From contig NZ_JABGNA010000002.1 of assembly GCF_013149275.1 (NCBI RefSeq), positions 646,296 through 710,295 of the forward strand: a DNA stretch of 64,000 nucleotides, given 5' to 3'. Shown here piece by piece: positions 8,561 to 17,722 of this stretch. Source of the DNA: Mucilaginibacter sp. SG564. Its GTDB lineage: Bacteria; Bacteroidota; Bacteroidia; Sphingobacteriales; Sphingobacteriaceae. A program made the position numbers and the translations under genes. The notes beneath the pieces are model-generated. The model was not told the origin of the DNA and searched no databases. It saw nothing but the letters and a program-made list of their open reading frames with translations. Numbering within the stretch: position 1 is the first letter of the stretch; each line of letters begins with the position of its first letter.

Positions 8561-8923
8561 ATGAATATCGATAAAAAAGTAATCTTAATATGCTGCGTAA
8601 TCGCCCTGTTTTTTGCGGCTTGTTCTGGTCATAAAAAATTTTCCCGGGAAGATTGGGATTACGGTGATGGCCTTACATTCCCTAACCGGAGCGGGATGGT
8701 GGATGACTTGCTGAAAAACTATAAGCTTAAAGGTTTAAAATACCAGGAAGTGATTCACCTGCTGCATCGCCCACAACAAAGCAATACTGCCGAAATGGTG
8801 TATGATGTGGAGGAAGTAAACAAAAAAGGAAAAGTTATTTACGTTAAAAAATTGATCCTCTCCCTGAAGGATTCTGTAGTTACCGGCACTAAAATTTACG
8901 AGCACTCCGATAAAAAGAAATGA
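8561..8923 (+). CDS. Small lipoprotein, possibly BamE/SmpA-like
   Basis: A 120-residue protein with a lipoprotein signal peptide: a Lys-rich start, a hydrophobic stretch and the lipobox FFAAC at about 17-21. The mature part has the short pattern LKGLKYQEVIHLLHRPQQ (about 57-74), which resembles the helix-turn of BamE/SmpA and similar beta-lactamase-inhibitor-like folds (GMTKAQVIALLGKP type); this is inference from pattern only. The Met at 8561 is the only start that gives the signal peptide. The stop codon overlaps the start of the following HAD gene (ATGA), so the two are translationally coupled. Confidence 0.8.
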   Translation: MNIDKKVILICCVIALFFAACSGHKKFSREDWDYGDGLTFPNRSGMVDDLLKNYKLKGLKYQEVIHLLHRPQQSNTAEMVYDVEEVNKKGKVIYVKKLILSLKDSVVTGTKIYEHSDKKK

Positions 8924-9525
8924 TCGATACCATCATATTTGACCTGGGCGCGGTTTTGATAGATTGGAACCCGCATTATATGTACCGGACCCTGTTTACC
9001 GGCGAACAGGAAATGATCCATTTCCTGGCAACAGTTTGTACTTCTGATTGGAACGAGGAACAGGATGCGGGCAGGTCGTTGCAGGAAGGAACCGATATAC
9101 TAGTAGCTCAATTTCCGCAGCATGAGGCCCTTATCCGTGCGTTTTACGGGCGTTGGGAAGAAATGCTTGGCGAGGCTTTTCATGATACTGTCGAGCTGTT
9201 CAGGAGGCTAAAAACAAGCGGTAAATACAAGATATACGCGTTAACCAATTGGTCGGCCGAAACTTTTCCGGTAGCCCAGGCCAGGTATGATTTTTTAGGC
9301 TGGTTTGATGGTATTGTGGTATCAGGCGTCGAGAAAATGCGCAAACCCGCGCCGGAATTTTACCAGATCTTACTTGATCGTTACCAGGTTGACCCGCAGA
9401 CAGCTTTATTCATCGATGATAATTACCGCAATATATTAGCCGCTGAAAAAGTGGGGATTAAAAGCATACATTTTACTTCGGCTGAGCAGTTGGAAAAGGA
9501 ACTGGATGCGTTGGGGTTGTTGTAG
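8920..9525 (+). CDS. HAD-family hydrolase, YihX-like
   Basis: This is a 201-residue haloacid-dehalogenase-superfamily phosphatase. Seen: motif I FDLGAVLIDWNP at 6-17 (the DLGxVxxDW form typical of the YihX/sugar-phosphatase group), motif II LTNWS near 107, the Lys of motif III in MRKPAPEFY near 139, and motif IV FIDDNYRN near 167. YihX of E. coli is an alpha-glucose-1-phosphatase, but the substrate here cannot be inferred. It overlaps the upstream lipoprotein gene by 4 bp and ends before a bidirectional terminator. Confidence 0.88.
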   Translation: MIDTIIFDLGAVLIDWNPHYMYRTLFTGEQEMIHFLATVCTSDWNEEQDAGRSLQEGTDILVAQFPQHEALIRAFYGRWEEMLGEAFHDTVELFRRLKTSGKYKIYALTNWSAETFPVAQARYDFLGWFDGIVVSGVEKMRKPAPEFYQILLDRYQVDPQTALFIDDNYRNILAAEKVGIKSIHFTSAEQLEKELDALGLL

Positions 9526-9542
9526 TGTTTTTGCAAAAGTAG

Positions 9543-9612
9543 TCAGTCTGAGCTTGTCGAAGGCTCGCGCGCAGAGGCCACCCACCATGCTTCGACAGGC
9601 TCAGCATGACAG
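9543..9612. repeat. Dispersed inverted repeat, family B copy 2
   Basis: Arms TCAGTCTGAGCTTGTCGAAG and CTTCGACAGGCTCAGCATGA, around a CGCGCAGAGGCCACCCACCA core. It lies in the gap between convergent genes, just before the terminator at 9624. Confidence 0.78.
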
Positions 9613-9623
9613 GCCATAAAAAG

Positions 9624-9656
9624 AACAAGGCTTTGGAAAATCTCCAAAGCCTTGTT
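9624..9656. terminator. Bidirectional terminator between HAD gene and sdhB
   Basis: AACAAGGCTTTGGA (9624-9637) pairs perfectly with TCCAAAGCCTTGTT (9643-9656), with a 5-base loop. It separates a plus-strand gene from the minus-strand sdh operon. The flanking T tracts are weak. Confidence 0.7.
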
Positions 9657-9677
9657 ACATATTATTCGCTATCGCGA

Positions 9678-10472
9678 TTAAGCACCACCGTGCTGCTCTT
9701 CATGCAGAACTTCCTGGCGGAATAGTTTAGCGCTCAGGAAATCGTTATTCATCCGTGCGATGTTAGTCAGCTTAATTTCTTTAGGGCATTCTGCCTCGCA
9801 TGCACCGGTATTGGTACAGTTACCAAAACCCTCTTCGTCCATCTGGGCTACCATGGATTGTACACGACGGTAACGCTCTGGCTGACCTTGTGGTAACAGA
9901 CCTAATTGTGTAACCTTCGCCGATACAAAAAGCATAGCCGAAGCATTTTTACAAGCTGCAACACAGGCACCGCAACCAATACAGGTAGCGGAGTTAAAAG
10001 CCTCGTCGGCAACAACTTTTGGAATAGGGATGGCATTACCATCGGGTACGCCACCTGTATTTACCGATACATAACCACCAGCCTGCTGGATACGATCAAA
10101 CGCCGAGCGGTCAACAGCCAAATCTTTTACGATTGGGAATGCCGAAGCGCGCCATGGTTCAATCGTGATGGTTTCGCCATCATGAAAGGTACGCATGTGC
10201 AATTGGCAGGTAGTAATACCTCTTTTTGGGCCATGTGGGTGACCGTTGATATATAGTGAGCACATACCGCAAATACCTTCGCGGCAATCATGATCAAAGT
10301 TAATGGGCTCATCGCCTTTATGGGTTAAGCTCTCGTTCACCACGTCAAGCATTTCCAGGAATGACATATCAGGCGAAATATTTTCGGCCTTGTACGTTAC
10401 GAATTTGCCCGCGGCTTGCGCATTTTTTTGACGCCATACTTTAAGCGTCAGGTTCATATTTCCGTTACTCAT
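9678..10472 (-). CDS. sdhB: Succinate dehydrogenase / fumarate reductase iron-sulfur subunit
   Basis: SdhB carries the three iron-sulfur clusters that pass electrons from FAD to quinone in complex II. In the 264 residues the [2Fe-2S] cysteines are C63, C68, C71 and C89 (CREGICGMC...TTC); the [4Fe-4S] and [3Fe-4S] motifs are [11 protein letters not shown] near 168-178 and [12 protein letters not shown] near 223-234. It is the last gene of sdhC-sdhA-sdhB. The gap to sdhA is 190 bp and filled by a family D repeat. The direction in vivo is presumably succinate oxidation in an aerobe (inference). Confidence 0.96.
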   Translation of the reverse strand: MSNGNMNLTLKVWRQKNAQAAGKFVTYKAENISPDMSFLEMLDVVNESLTHKGDEPINFDHDCREGICGMCSLYINGHPHGPKRGITTCQLHMRTFHDGETITIEPWRASAFPIVKDLAVDRSAFDRIQQAGGYVSVNTGGVPDGNAIPIPKVVADEAFNSATCIGCGACVAACKNASAMLFVSAKVTQLGLLPQGQPERYRRVQSMVAQMDEEGFGNCTNTGACEAECPKEIKLTNIARMNNDFLSAKLFRQEVLHEEQHGGA

Positions 10473-10486
10473 CTTTTTTGAGATTT

Positions 10487-10660
10487 AGTATCAAGTAGCT
10501 AGTATCAAGTATCAAGACTTTTCTTGCCCGTACCTTGTCCTAATTTCAATGTATGTTTATTATAGTATCAAGTAATCAGTATCAAGTATCAAGATTTTCT
10601 TGCAAGCATCGAAAAGCAAATGCAACTGTCGTGATACTTGATACTAGCTACTTGATACCC
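10487..10660. repeat. Tandem-plus-inverted repeat, family D copy 1 (sdhA-sdhB gap)
   Basis: The left side repeats AGTATCAAGTAGCTAGTATC and AGTATCAAGTATCAAGA; the right side carries the complements GATACTTGATACTAGCTACT and TTGATACC. The left block occurs twice here (10487 and about 10565). Copies lie at 25658-25804 and 27295-27390. It fills almost the whole gap inside the operon. Confidence 0.8.
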
Positions 10661-10662
10661 CC

Positions 10663-12597
10663 TTACGCGTAATTCCGCTGTGTTAAATGCACCGATTCAA
10701 ACACCAGTGGCTCTTTGTTCAATACTTCGGGTTGGTTTTCCCCTTTAAACTCCCAGGCGGCAACAAACGCAAAGTTTTCGTCATCACGTTTAGCCTCACC
10801 ATCCGGTGTCTGCGATTCTACCCTGAAGTGACCGCCGCATGATTCTTCGCGCATTAAAGCGTCATCAACCATCAGCTCGCCCAGTTCAATGAAGTCGGCC
10901 ACACGACCGGCGCGCTCCAGCGAAGCATTTACTTCCTCGTTATCGCCGGTTACAATAGCGTTTTTCCAGAAATCGGCTTTCAGCGCCTGGATCAGGCCTT
11001 TGGCTTTTTTCAGGCCTTCTTCGGTACGCGCCATACCGCAATATTCCCACATAATGTGGCCAAGCTCGCGGTGATATTCGTTGACTGTTTTGGTGCCTTT
11101 TAAGGCCAACAGTTTATTAACGTGCTCAATAACTTCTTTTTTGGTTTGCTCAAAAGCAGGGTGACTGGTATCAACCTTTTTAGGACCGATGGTAGCCAGG
11201 TAATCACCCAGGGTATAAGGGATCACAAAATAACCGTCAGATAAACCCTGCATCAGTGCTGATGCACCGAGGCGGTTAGCCCCGTGGTCGCTGAAGTTAC
11301 ACTCGCCCAAAGCATATAAGCCTGGTATGGTGGTCATCAGGTTATAATCAACCCAAAGGCCACCCATGGTATAGTGTACCGCAGGGTAAATACGCATCGG
11401 CTGTTTGTACGGGTTCTCGTCGGTGATCTGGATGTACATATCAAACAGGTTACCATACTTGGCAGCTACGGTTTCTTCGCCCAGGCGTTTGATAGCATCG
11501 GCAAAGTCAAGGAATACGGCGAAGCCTGATGCGCCAACACCACGACCATCCTCTACCATTTCCTTGGCGTTACGTGAAGCCACGTCGCGCGGAACCAGGT
11601 TTCCGAATGATGGATATTTACGTTCCAGGAAGTAATCACGATCTTCTTCTTTGATCTGATCAGCCTTCAGTGTGCCTTTGCGCAATTGCTCGGCAAGTTC
11701 AACTGTTTTTGGCGCCCAAACCCTACCATCGTTACGCAGCGACTCAGACATCAGCGTTAATTTCGACTGGTGATCACCCGATACCGGGATACAGGTTGGG
11801 TGAATTTGGGTATAGCATGGGTTGCCAAAGAAAGCACCACGTTTGTGGGCCCTCCAGGCAGCTGTTACGTTTGAACCGATAGCGTTGGTTGACAGGTAGA
11901 ACACGTTGCTGTAACCGCCTGTACATAATAATACCGCGTGACCTGCATGTGTTTCGATAGCGCCGGTAAGCATGTTACGGGTAACAATACCTTTGGCATG
12001 GCCATCAACTACAACCACATCAAGCATTTCGGTACGGGTATACATTTTTACTTTGCCGGCATGTATCTGGCGGTTTAAGGCCGAGTACGCGCCTAACAAC
12101 AATTGTTGTCCCGTTTGACCGCGGGCATAAAACGTACGCGATACCTGCGAACCACCGAATGAACGGTTATCCAGCAAGCCGCCGTATTCGCGGGCAAAAG
12201 GAACACCCTGTGCCACGCACTGATCAATAATATTTACAGATACCTCGGCCAGGCGGTAAACGTTGCCTTCACGGGCACGATAATCGCCACCTTTAATGGT
12301 ATCATAGAATAAACGGTAAACGCTGTCGCCATCGTTCTGATAGTTTTTTGCCGCGTTGATACCACCCTGTGCCGCAATAGAGTGCGCACGGCGTGGACTA
12401 TCCTGAAAGCAAAAAGATTTTACGTTATAACCCAGTTCGGCCAGTGAAGCCGCGGCCGATGCTCCCGCTAAACCCGTACCTACAATAATAATATCGTATT
12501 TACGCTTGTTGGCCGGGTTAACCAGCTTCAGGTTAAATTTATGCTTGCTCCATTTTTCGGCTAATGGGCCTTGAGGAATTTTAGCATCTAAACTCAT
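10663..12597 (-). CDS. sdhA: Succinate dehydrogenase / fumarate reductase flavoprotein subunit
   Basis: SdhA holds covalent FAD and oxidises succinate. The 644 residues contain the dinucleotide-binding motif [20 protein letters not shown] (near 36-55), the flavin-linking region [17 protein letters not shown] (near 69-85), and the C-terminal [10 protein letters not shown] and [18 protein letters not shown] motifs. The His of 'AHS' is the expected covalent FAD attachment site (family knowledge). It is longer than E. coli SdhA, as usual for the Bacteroidetes / B. subtilis-like type. It is the middle gene of sdhCAB, flanked on both sides by different repeat families. Confidence 0.97.
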   Translation of the reverse strand: MSLDAKIPQGPLAEKWSKHKFNLKLVNPANKRKYDIIIVGTGLAGASAAASLAELGYNVKSFCFQDSPRRAHSIAAQGGINAAKNYQNDGDSVYRLFYDTIKGGDYRAREGNVYRLAEVSVNIIDQCVAQGVPFAREYGGLLDNRSFGGSQVSRTFYARGQTGQQLLLGAYSALNRQIHAGKVKMYTRTEMLDVVVVDGHAKGIVTRNMLTGAIETHAGHAVLLCTGGYSNVFYLSTNAIGSNVTAAWRAHKRGAFFGNPCYTQIHPTCIPVSGDHQSKLTLMSESLRNDGRVWAPKTVELAEQLRKGTLKADQIKEEDRDYFLERKYPSFGNLVPRDVASRNAKEMVEDGRGVGASGFAVFLDFADAIKRLGEETVAAKYGNLFDMYIQITDENPYKQPMRIYPAVHYTMGGLWVDYNLMTTIPGLYALGECNFSDHGANRLGASALMQGLSDGYFVIPYTLGDYLATIGPKKVDTSHPAFEQTKKEVIEHVNKLLALKGTKTVNEYHRELGHIMWEYCGMARTEEGLKKAKGLIQALKADFWKNAIVTGDNEEVNASLERAGRVADFIELGELMVDDALMREESCGGHFRVESQTPDGEAKRDDENFAFVAAWEFKGENQPEVLNKEPLVFESVHLTQRNYA

Positions 12598-12615
12598 TTC
12601 TCGTATAATTATGTA

Positions 12616-12716
12616 GTTTGTGAGTGGTTGATTGGGTTGATTAAGTTAAGTGGTTTGAAAACTACACTATCTAACTTAAGCCAATTCAATCAGCCATTTA
12701 ACTTAGTCAACTTAAA
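12616..12716. repeat. Tandem-plus-inverted repeat, family E copy 1 (sdhC-sdhA gap)
   Basis: Built of TGAGTGGTTGATTGGGTTGA / TTAAGTTAAGTGG words and their approximate complements (CAATTCAATCAGCC, TTAACTTAGTCAACTTAA). Copies: 41860-41955, 47271-47364 and 57624-57748. It spans the gap from sdhA to sdhC. Confidence 0.75.
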
Positions 12717-13499
12717 TTACCCTTTGTGCATAAAAAAGTACCACAATGGCATAAGGGCAAAACCTATAGGTATAATAACCGCAAAAAACCATGCGCCAAT
12801 ACCGTATACTATAGGTGTATATTTACGATGTACCCATCCCAGCGTGCGGAAAGCGCTCTGGAAACCATGCAACAGGTGGAATGATAGTGCTCCCATCGCA
12901 ATTACATAGATCAATACGTACCAGATGTTGCCAAAAGTGTGCGCCACACGTGCATGCAGGTCTTTCACTCGTACTATCTCTACATTGTTTTCGGTAGATA
13001 CAGAGTGGTTGAAATCGGCAGATACCGGTGTATAGTCTGATACAGTAGTTTGGTCTGTAGCCAGGTCGGTACGGTATTCCTTAAACGCAACTTCATGGGT
13101 GTATTTGTACTTGAACCAGAAATCGCCCATGTGTATTACGATAAATACCAACAGGATGGAACCTAACAGGCCCATGTTTTTTGATGACCAGCTGGCATCT
13201 GATTTTGCTGCTACGGCGTAGCCTACCGGACGCGCTTTGCGGTTTTTTACTGTTAAGATCAACGCATATATAGCATGCACCGCAATTGCCAGGTACAGGA
13301 TCCATGCAATAACCTCAATCGGTGGAAAATGTGTCAGGAAGTTTGCATACACATTAAAACCAAAACCATTATCGTCCTTAAACAACAGCAGGTTGCCCCC
13401 AAGGTGTACAATTAAAAAAGTACACAAAAACAAGCCTGTTAAAGCCATGATCAGCTTTTTTCCCAGTGATGAGTTAAAGGTTTGTTTAAATTCGCTCAT
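12717..13499 (-). CDS. sdhC: Succinate dehydrogenase cytochrome b subunit
   Basis: This 260-residue protein anchors complex II in the inner membrane and binds haem b. Five membrane segments can be seen at about 15-36, 62-83, 108-128, 188-212 and 232-255, with histidines H32, H75 and H123 in or next to them as possible haem ligands. A single five-helix anchor (no SdhD) is typical of the B. subtilis / Wolinella-type complex II with menaquinone (family knowledge). It is first in the sdhCAB operon, 22 bp after a TAnnTTTG box. Confidence 0.93.
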   Translation of the reverse strand: MSEFKQTFNSSLGKKLIMALTGLFLCTFLIVHLGGNLLLFKDDNGFGFNVYANFLTHFPPIEVIAWILYLAIAVHAIYALILTVKNRKARPVGYAVAAKSDASWSSKNMGLLGSILLVFIVIHMGDFWFKYKYTHEVAFKEYRTDLATDQTTVSDYTPVSADFNHSVSTENNVEIVRVKDLHARVAHTFGNIWYVLIYVIAMGALSFHLLHGFQSAFRTLGWVHRKYTPIVYGIGAWFFAVIIPIGFALMPLWYFFMHKG

Positions 13500-13521
13500 T
13501 ATGAAATAGATTTATTTTAGG

Positions 13522-13529
13522 CAAAAGTA
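13522..13529 (-). promoter_or_regulatory. -7 promoter box of sdhCAB
   Basis: TACTTTTG on the minus strand, a perfect TAnnTTTG, ending 22 bases from the sdhC ATG. A TTTTGG lies 12 bp further upstream, too close for a standard -33 box. Confidence 0.55.
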
Positions 13530-13627
13530 TTTATTATATGCCAAAAGATAGAAATGCATCCGGCTTATTGGTAGGGAAAAGTCTATTTAGAATCAATCTA
13601 AGAAATTACATTCAAATTACACAGGGA

Positions 13628-13817
13628 ACAAAGAGTCAAGAGGTAAGAATCAGGAGGTAAGAGCCCCCTCTAAACGGCGAAGACCTCATGTAATAATCTC
13701 TCCCCAAAGGGGAGCCTTAAAAAAACGCTTTAAAGCCCTCTCCAAGGGGAGGGTTGGGTGAGGCTCTTATGCAGCTTATCTTGATTCTTGGCTCTAACCT
13801 CTTGATTCTTTCTCCTA
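13628..13817. repeat. Nested inverted repeats before 13841
   Basis: The outer arms are AGAGGTAAGAATCAGGAGG (left) and TTGATTCTTGGCTCTAACCTC + TTGATTC (right). Inside them lie the arms of a second family, GAGCCCCCTCT...CTCTCCCCAAAGGGGAG and CCCTCTCCAAGGGGAGGGTT + GGGTGAGGCTC. One hairpin element appears to have landed inside another. This occupies most of the 341 bp between divergent sdhC and the gene at 13841; no clear promoter was seen for the latter. Confidence 0.7.
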
Positions 13818-13840
13818 TATTAGGAACATAATTATTATCA

Positions 13841-14986
13841 ATGAAATTAGCAGCTGTTGTTTTACTGGCTCTCTGCCTTGCCGGTTGTAAGCATTTTGAA
13901 CATGTAGAATTTGAAGGAACCGTTACCGGCGATAAAAGCGGGGTGTTTGTCATTAATGATCATGCCGGGCATGCCATTTATGGCGATAATATTAAGGACG
14001 GTAAATTTAAAGTCCCCGCCAAAGTATTGGAAGTGCCGGGCTATTACAGCATGAAGCTCACCAATGATTCGACCAGTAAAAAAGCAGCCGATGGCGTGTT
14101 TGAAGTTTACCTGCAGGATGGCAAGTATACCATTAAAGCCGATGCCGCCAAGCCTGGCGATTATCCCGAAATAACATCACCATCGCCCATACAGCAGGAA
14201 CTTTCGGCCTATTACAGCATCGCCAATAAACTTAACGGCGACTTGAACCGCCAGGCAAGCCAGATCAATGCCCGGATAAATGATAAAGCATCTTCCCTAT
14301 TGCCCAAAGATCAATTTGTGGCTTTGTTGAACAGCGCTTCGGCGGTTGAGGCTAAAAAACGGGCTCTCGCATCAAAGATCATGAATGAATTTGTTGCCAA
14401 ATACCCTCAGAATACTATCGGCGCGCACCTCATGCTGCAGCTCGATTATGAAAGCGACCCGGTTGTATATAATGCCGTCTATCAAAAACTAAGCGCTGCC
14501 GTAAAAAGCAGCGATGATGGCAAAGAAATAGGCGAAAAACTGGGTCGCTTGGTTAAGCTTATCCCGGGTGCCAAGGCTCCGGCTATCAATGGTAAACTAT
14601 TGGATGGGAAACCATTTGATCCGCTGGCGATGCATAAAGCTGTTTATTTAATTGATTTTTGGCGGGCTGCTAACGACATCAGCCGCCGAAACCATGTGGA
14701 ACTAAAATCGATGCTGCGTGAGTTTGGCGATAAGAATTTTGGGGTGATCAGCGTATCCATGGATACCAAAGCCGACTGGTGGAGCAGCGCCGTTCAGGAA
14801 GACGGCATCACCTGGACACAGGTATCCGACCTGAAAGGCGATGATTCGCCCAACACCCTCAACTGGAGCGTTACCAAAATACCACATTATGATCTGGTTG
14901 ATGGCAACTGGCACATGATTGAGCGCGATGTACCCATAGGTGGTATATACGCCACGGTTAAGCAATATTTAAGTAAAGCGCATTAA
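13841..14986 (+). CDS. Lipoprotein with DUF4369-like and thioredoxin-like domains, lacking the CxxC
   Basis: A 381-residue envelope protein. It has a lipoprotein signal with lipobox LCLAGC (about 11-16), an N-terminal beta domain (about 20-110; FEGTVTGDKSGVFVINDHAG) like the DUF4369 domain found before TlpA-like proteins in Bacteroidetes, a helical middle part and a C-terminal thioredoxin/AhpC-like fold. At the place where TlpA-like proteins have FWASWCxxC, this protein has IDFWRAANDISRRNH (near 270), so both redox cysteines are missing. It is thus unlikely to be a disulfide reductase; it may bind a ligand or partner. Confidence 0.82.
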   Translation: MKLAAVVLLALCLAGCKHFEHVEFEGTVTGDKSGVFVINDHAGHAIYGDNIKDGKFKVPAKVLEVPGYYSMKLTNDSTSKKAADGVFEVYLQDGKYTIKADAAKPGDYPEITSPSPIQQELSAYYSIANKLNGDLNRQASQINARINDKASSLLPKDQFVALLNSASAVEAKKRALASKIMNEFVAKYPQNTIGAHLMLQLDYESDPVVYNAVYQKLSAAVKSSDDGKEIGEKLGRLVKLIPGAKAPAINGKLLDGKPFDPLAMHKAVYLIDFWRAANDISRRNHVELKSMLREFGDKNFGVISVSMDTKADWWSSAVQEDGITWTQVSDLKGDDSPNTLNWSVTKIPHYDLVDGNWHMIERDVPIGGIYATVKQYLSKAH

Positions 14987-14998
14987 TCACCCGTGCGA

Positions 14999-15040
14999 AG
15001 TTTTTCTTGATTCCTGACTCTGGCTTCTTGATTCTCTCGT
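14999..15040. repeat. Low-complexity 'TTCTTGATTC' repeat between convergent genes
   Basis: TTTTTCTTGATTCCTGACTC and GGCTTCTTGATTCTCTCG are words of the family also seen at 1951-1990, 13628-13817 and 36486-36523. It covers the whole gap to pdeM. Confidence 0.5.
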
Positions 15041-15706
15041 TCATTCAATAGCCAGCACCTTATCTTTCAAAACGGCAAATATCCTGTCGGCTTTTTGATT
15101 GCGGATGGCCACTTTGCCGGTGAATTTACCAAACGAAGGCAATACGGCCTGTTTACTGCCAAAAGCAAAACAAGGCAGCGTGATGGATTGCCTGCCACGG
15201 CCGCTCAGGTTAACTCCGGGGTGTATGTGTCCGCAAAAAACATAGCCCTCCGCGTTTTGCAACTGCTCGTCAACAAGCGGATGATGCTGCATTAAAAAGG
15301 GATGCATGAGCAATTCGTCATGCAGTTCGATATTCAGTTTCTGGTAATGTTTATCGGCGATGATATCATGATTGCCCCGAACCAGGATGATCTGCAAGTT
15401 GGGAAACTGGCTTCGCCACAGGATAAACCAATCCCAGTCGTTATTCATATTGCTGTGGAAAAGGTCACCCAGGAACAATAACTTTTCGGGTTGATATTCA
15501 TGGATCAGATCCGATAGGGTAGCCAGGTCGCTTTGTTCCATGTCCCGCGGGATAGCGATGCCCGCTTTGCGGAAATGCCCCACCTTACCCAAATGCACAT
15601 CGGCAATGATCAATGCCTTTTGCTGCTCCCAATAGATCGCTTTCTGAGGGAGTAATAAAAGGTTTTGCCCTAATAAAGTAAATGGAGTTGCCACACAGAT
15701 CATCAT
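15041..15706 (-). CDS. pdeM: PdeM-like metallophosphoesterase (ligase-associated DNA damage response endonuclease)
   Basis: A 221-residue calcineurin-like phosphoesterase with all metal motifs: ADVHLGK (about 35-41), GDLFHSN (about 80-86), RGNHD (about 112-116) and GHIHPG (about 157-162). The N-terminal layout (LLLLPQKAIYWE then the first Asp motif) matches PdeM, the nuclease found with Lhr-like helicase, an ATP-dependent ligase and an exonuclease in some bacteria. None of those partners is next to it here. Two ATGs (15706, 15703) compete; a TAnnTTTG box ends 7 bases before the first. Confidence 0.85.
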   Translation of the reverse strand: MMICVATPFTLLGQNLLLLPQKAIYWEQQKALIIADVHLGKVGHFRKAGIAIPRDMEQSDLATLSDLIHEYQPEKLLFLGDLFHSNMNNDWDWFILWRSQFPNLQIILVRGNHDIIADKHYQKLNIELHDELLMHPFLMQHHPLVDEQLQNAEGYVFCGHIHPGVNLSGRGRQSITLPCFAFGSKQAVLPSFGKFTGKVAIRNQKADRIFAVLKDKVLAIE

Positions 15707-15713
15707 AACAGAA

Positions 15714-15721
15714 CAAAGTTA
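15714..15721 (-). promoter_or_regulatory. -7 promoter box abutting pdeM
   Basis: TAACTTTG on the minus strand, perfect TAnnTTTG, 7 bases from the first pdeM ATG. A leaderless or nearly leaderless mRNA is predicted. Confidence 0.5.
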
Positions 15722-15744
15722 AAATTTATTTCCGGAGATGTATC

Positions 15745-15890
15745 GACTCACCCCGACGTCGCTGCGCTTGTCGCCCCTCTATGCGCGAAGCGGAGAGAGG
15801 GGATTTTACACTTTTATTTTCTCTACCCTCTTTCCGGCGAAGCCGAAGAGAGGGTGGTCCAGCGAAGTGCAGACCGAGTGAGTCTACTCT
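15745..15890. repeat. About 145 bp mobile-looking repeat, family H copy 1
   Basis: It begins CGACTCACCCCGACGTCGCT and ends GTCCAGCGAAGTGCAGACCG + AGTGAGTC. Between are two palindromic blocks (CCCCTCT...AGAGGGG and CCCTCTTTCCGGC...GAAGAGAGGG) joined by ATTTTACACTTTTATTTTCT. A second copy, nearly identical in length and order, is at 63773-63917. The ends GACTCAC and GTGAGTC form a terminal inverted repeat. The rest of the gap (15891-16104) holds another CCCCTCC/GGAGGGG hairpin pair and a TACTTTTA near-consensus box at 16077 before the kinase gene. Confidence 0.75.
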
Positions 15891-16104
15891 GCGACTTGCC
15901 TTAAAGCGAGAGGAAGGGGTTTCTATGTGCATAACGTATAAACCCCTCCCCGCTTTTGCTCACAAACCAGCCACACCCCTCCTGTGGGGAGGGAATTTAA
16001 AAGCCCCTCAACCTTAATTTTTATTATTTAATGTTAAGCAATGTTAACAGAAAATGCCGGCACATATTGATGTATTTACTTTTATCTTCATCAATCCATT
16101 AATC

Positions 16105-17721
16105 ATGAAAAGGAAACTCAAAATCGTATTAATCTTAATAGCCATATCATTAACAGGCATTGTTATTTTCCAAATTTATTGGAGCCTCAATGCTTATACC
16201 ATCAATAAAAAAATATTTGATAGCAAAGTAATCGTCGCCATGCAGCTTGCTATGGACCGGTGTAAAAAAGATTATTTTGACTCCGTCCGAACCGTATTGG
16301 TAAAACGACTTTCTGATCCCAGCAGTGTTATTACCATCGATACCCCTTCAAGAGTAAATACTCCAAACAACAACGTAAACCCGGTGCTTAATATTAGTTT
16401 CTCATTTCATGGCTCTGTAAACAGCAATCCTTTTCAAACGAATGTCAATACCTATAACTATTATAAGGATATGATCGGTCATAAAGCCACCGTTCCGGAG
16501 GTGCTAACGGAAATGTCTTTTTATGTTCCGACTTTAATGATGGAGCTCACCACATTTTTAGGTATCGACGATGCTATGCACCCCTCACAGGAACTATCCA
16601 CATTTATAAAAACGCACCCAGGTATCCCCGGCAATAAATGGCCGCTGCCCAAAGAGGGCATATATGCTTTGCCACCCAATTATAAACAGGCCGATAGTTT
16701 AAAGCTAAGCCGGTATTTTACCGAGGAACTACAGAAAAGGAATATTGATGCGCCGTTTATTTTAAGCTTACCCAACAAAGGCCAGTCGGAGCAAAATTTC
16801 AATTTCCATGACGGCGAAACCAATGAAAACGTTTATCAATATCATGGCTTTATATTTCTTTTAACGCATTACACCCGGCAAGATGAGTTTACGTTATATG
16901 CAAAGGCGGCGATCCGCAATCCGCAATATGCCGTTATCAAAGGGATGATGATCACCCTGCTATTATCGGCACTGCTGGTGTTGTTCACTATATTTTGCTT
17001 TTATTATATAGTCCGAACCATCAATCAGCAAAAAGCACTGGGCGAGTTAAAGGATGATTTTATAAACAACATGACGCATGAATTAAAAACACCTATCGCT
17101 ACTATTACCGTAGCCATTGAGGGGCTGCAAAAATTTAATGCCTTAAATGATCCCGAAAAAACACAGCGATACCTGCAAACCTCCAGGAATGAACTGACCA
17201 AACTAAACGAGCTGGTGGGCAAAGTGCTTGATGTAGCCGCCTTTGAACGCGATAAAATAACCTTGCTGAAAGAGAAAATACAGGTTGATGCCTTGATGAA
17301 CGAACTGATAACCGCCGAAAAAGCCAAAGCCGCTAAAACAGTGAGCATCACCTATAATAATAGAGATCGGGTTGATTATATTGTGGCGGATAAACTGCAC
17401 TTCGGTAACGCCATATTGAATGTTTTGGATAACGCGGTTAAATATTCCAATGAGCCGGCCGATATCAAGATAGATGTATACCAGGATGGCAATATGATCG
17501 TTTTTTCCGTAAGCGATAAGGGTATGGGCATCCCGGCAGCGCACCTGGGGCGCATTTTTGAAAAGTTTCACCGGGTACCTACCGGTAATGTGCACAATGT
17601 GAAAGGTACCGGGCTTGGTTTAAGTTATGTGAAGTATATTGCAGAAGCGCATGGTGGCCAGGTAACTGTAAAAAGCGAAGTGAATACGGGCAGTCAGTTT
17701 ATGATATCAATACCGATGTAA
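16105..17721 (+). CDS. Membrane sensor histidine kinase
   Basis: A 538-residue two-component sensor. I start it at the ATG at 16105 (MKRKLKIVLILIA), where the first membrane helix begins; an upstream ATG at 16054 would add 17 residues overlapping a likely promoter. Helices at about 5-27 and 282-306 enclose a periplasmic sensor region of about 250 residues with no domain I recognise. The cytoplasmic part has H-box FINNMTHELKTPIATI (about 326-341), N-box NAILNVLDNAVKYS, G1 VSDKGMGIP, F-box FEKFHR and G2 GTGLGLSYVK. It is 1 bp from the response regulator, so they are a pair. Confidence 0.93.
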   Translation: MKRKLKIVLILIAISLTGIVIFQIYWSLNAYTINKKIFDSKVIVAMQLAMDRCKKDYFDSVRTVLVKRLSDPSSVITIDTPSRVNTPNNNVNPVLNISFSFHGSVNSNPFQTNVNTYNYYKDMIGHKATVPEVLTEMSFYVPTLMMELTTFLGIDDAMHPSQELSTFIKTHPGIPGNKWPLPKEGIYALPPNYKQADSLKLSRYFTEELQKRNIDAPFILSLPNKGQSEQNFNFHDGETNENVYQYHGFIFLLTHYTRQDEFTLYAKAAIRNPQYAVIKGMMITLLLSALLVLFTIFCFYYIVRTINQQKALGELKDDFINNMTHELKTPIATITVAIEGLQKFNALNDPEKTQRYLQTSRNELTKLNELVGKVLDVAAFERDKITLLKEKIQVDALMNELITAEKAKAAKTVSITYNNRDRVDYIVADKLHFGNAILNVLDNAVKYSNEPADIKIDVYQDGNMIVFSVSDKGMGIPAAHLGRIFEKFHRVPTGNVHNVKGTGLGLSYVKYIAEAHGGQVTVKSEVNTGSQFMISIPM

Positions 17722-17722
17722 T

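Noticed and set aside
8920..9525. HAD protein judged inactive because motif I lacks the second Asp of DxD
   Set aside because: The DLGxVxxDW form is normal for the YihX-type group, so no loss can be claimed.
16054..16104. 17-residue extension of the histidine kinase
   Set aside because: It precedes the usual Lys-rich start and first membrane helix, and overlaps a near-consensus promoter box.
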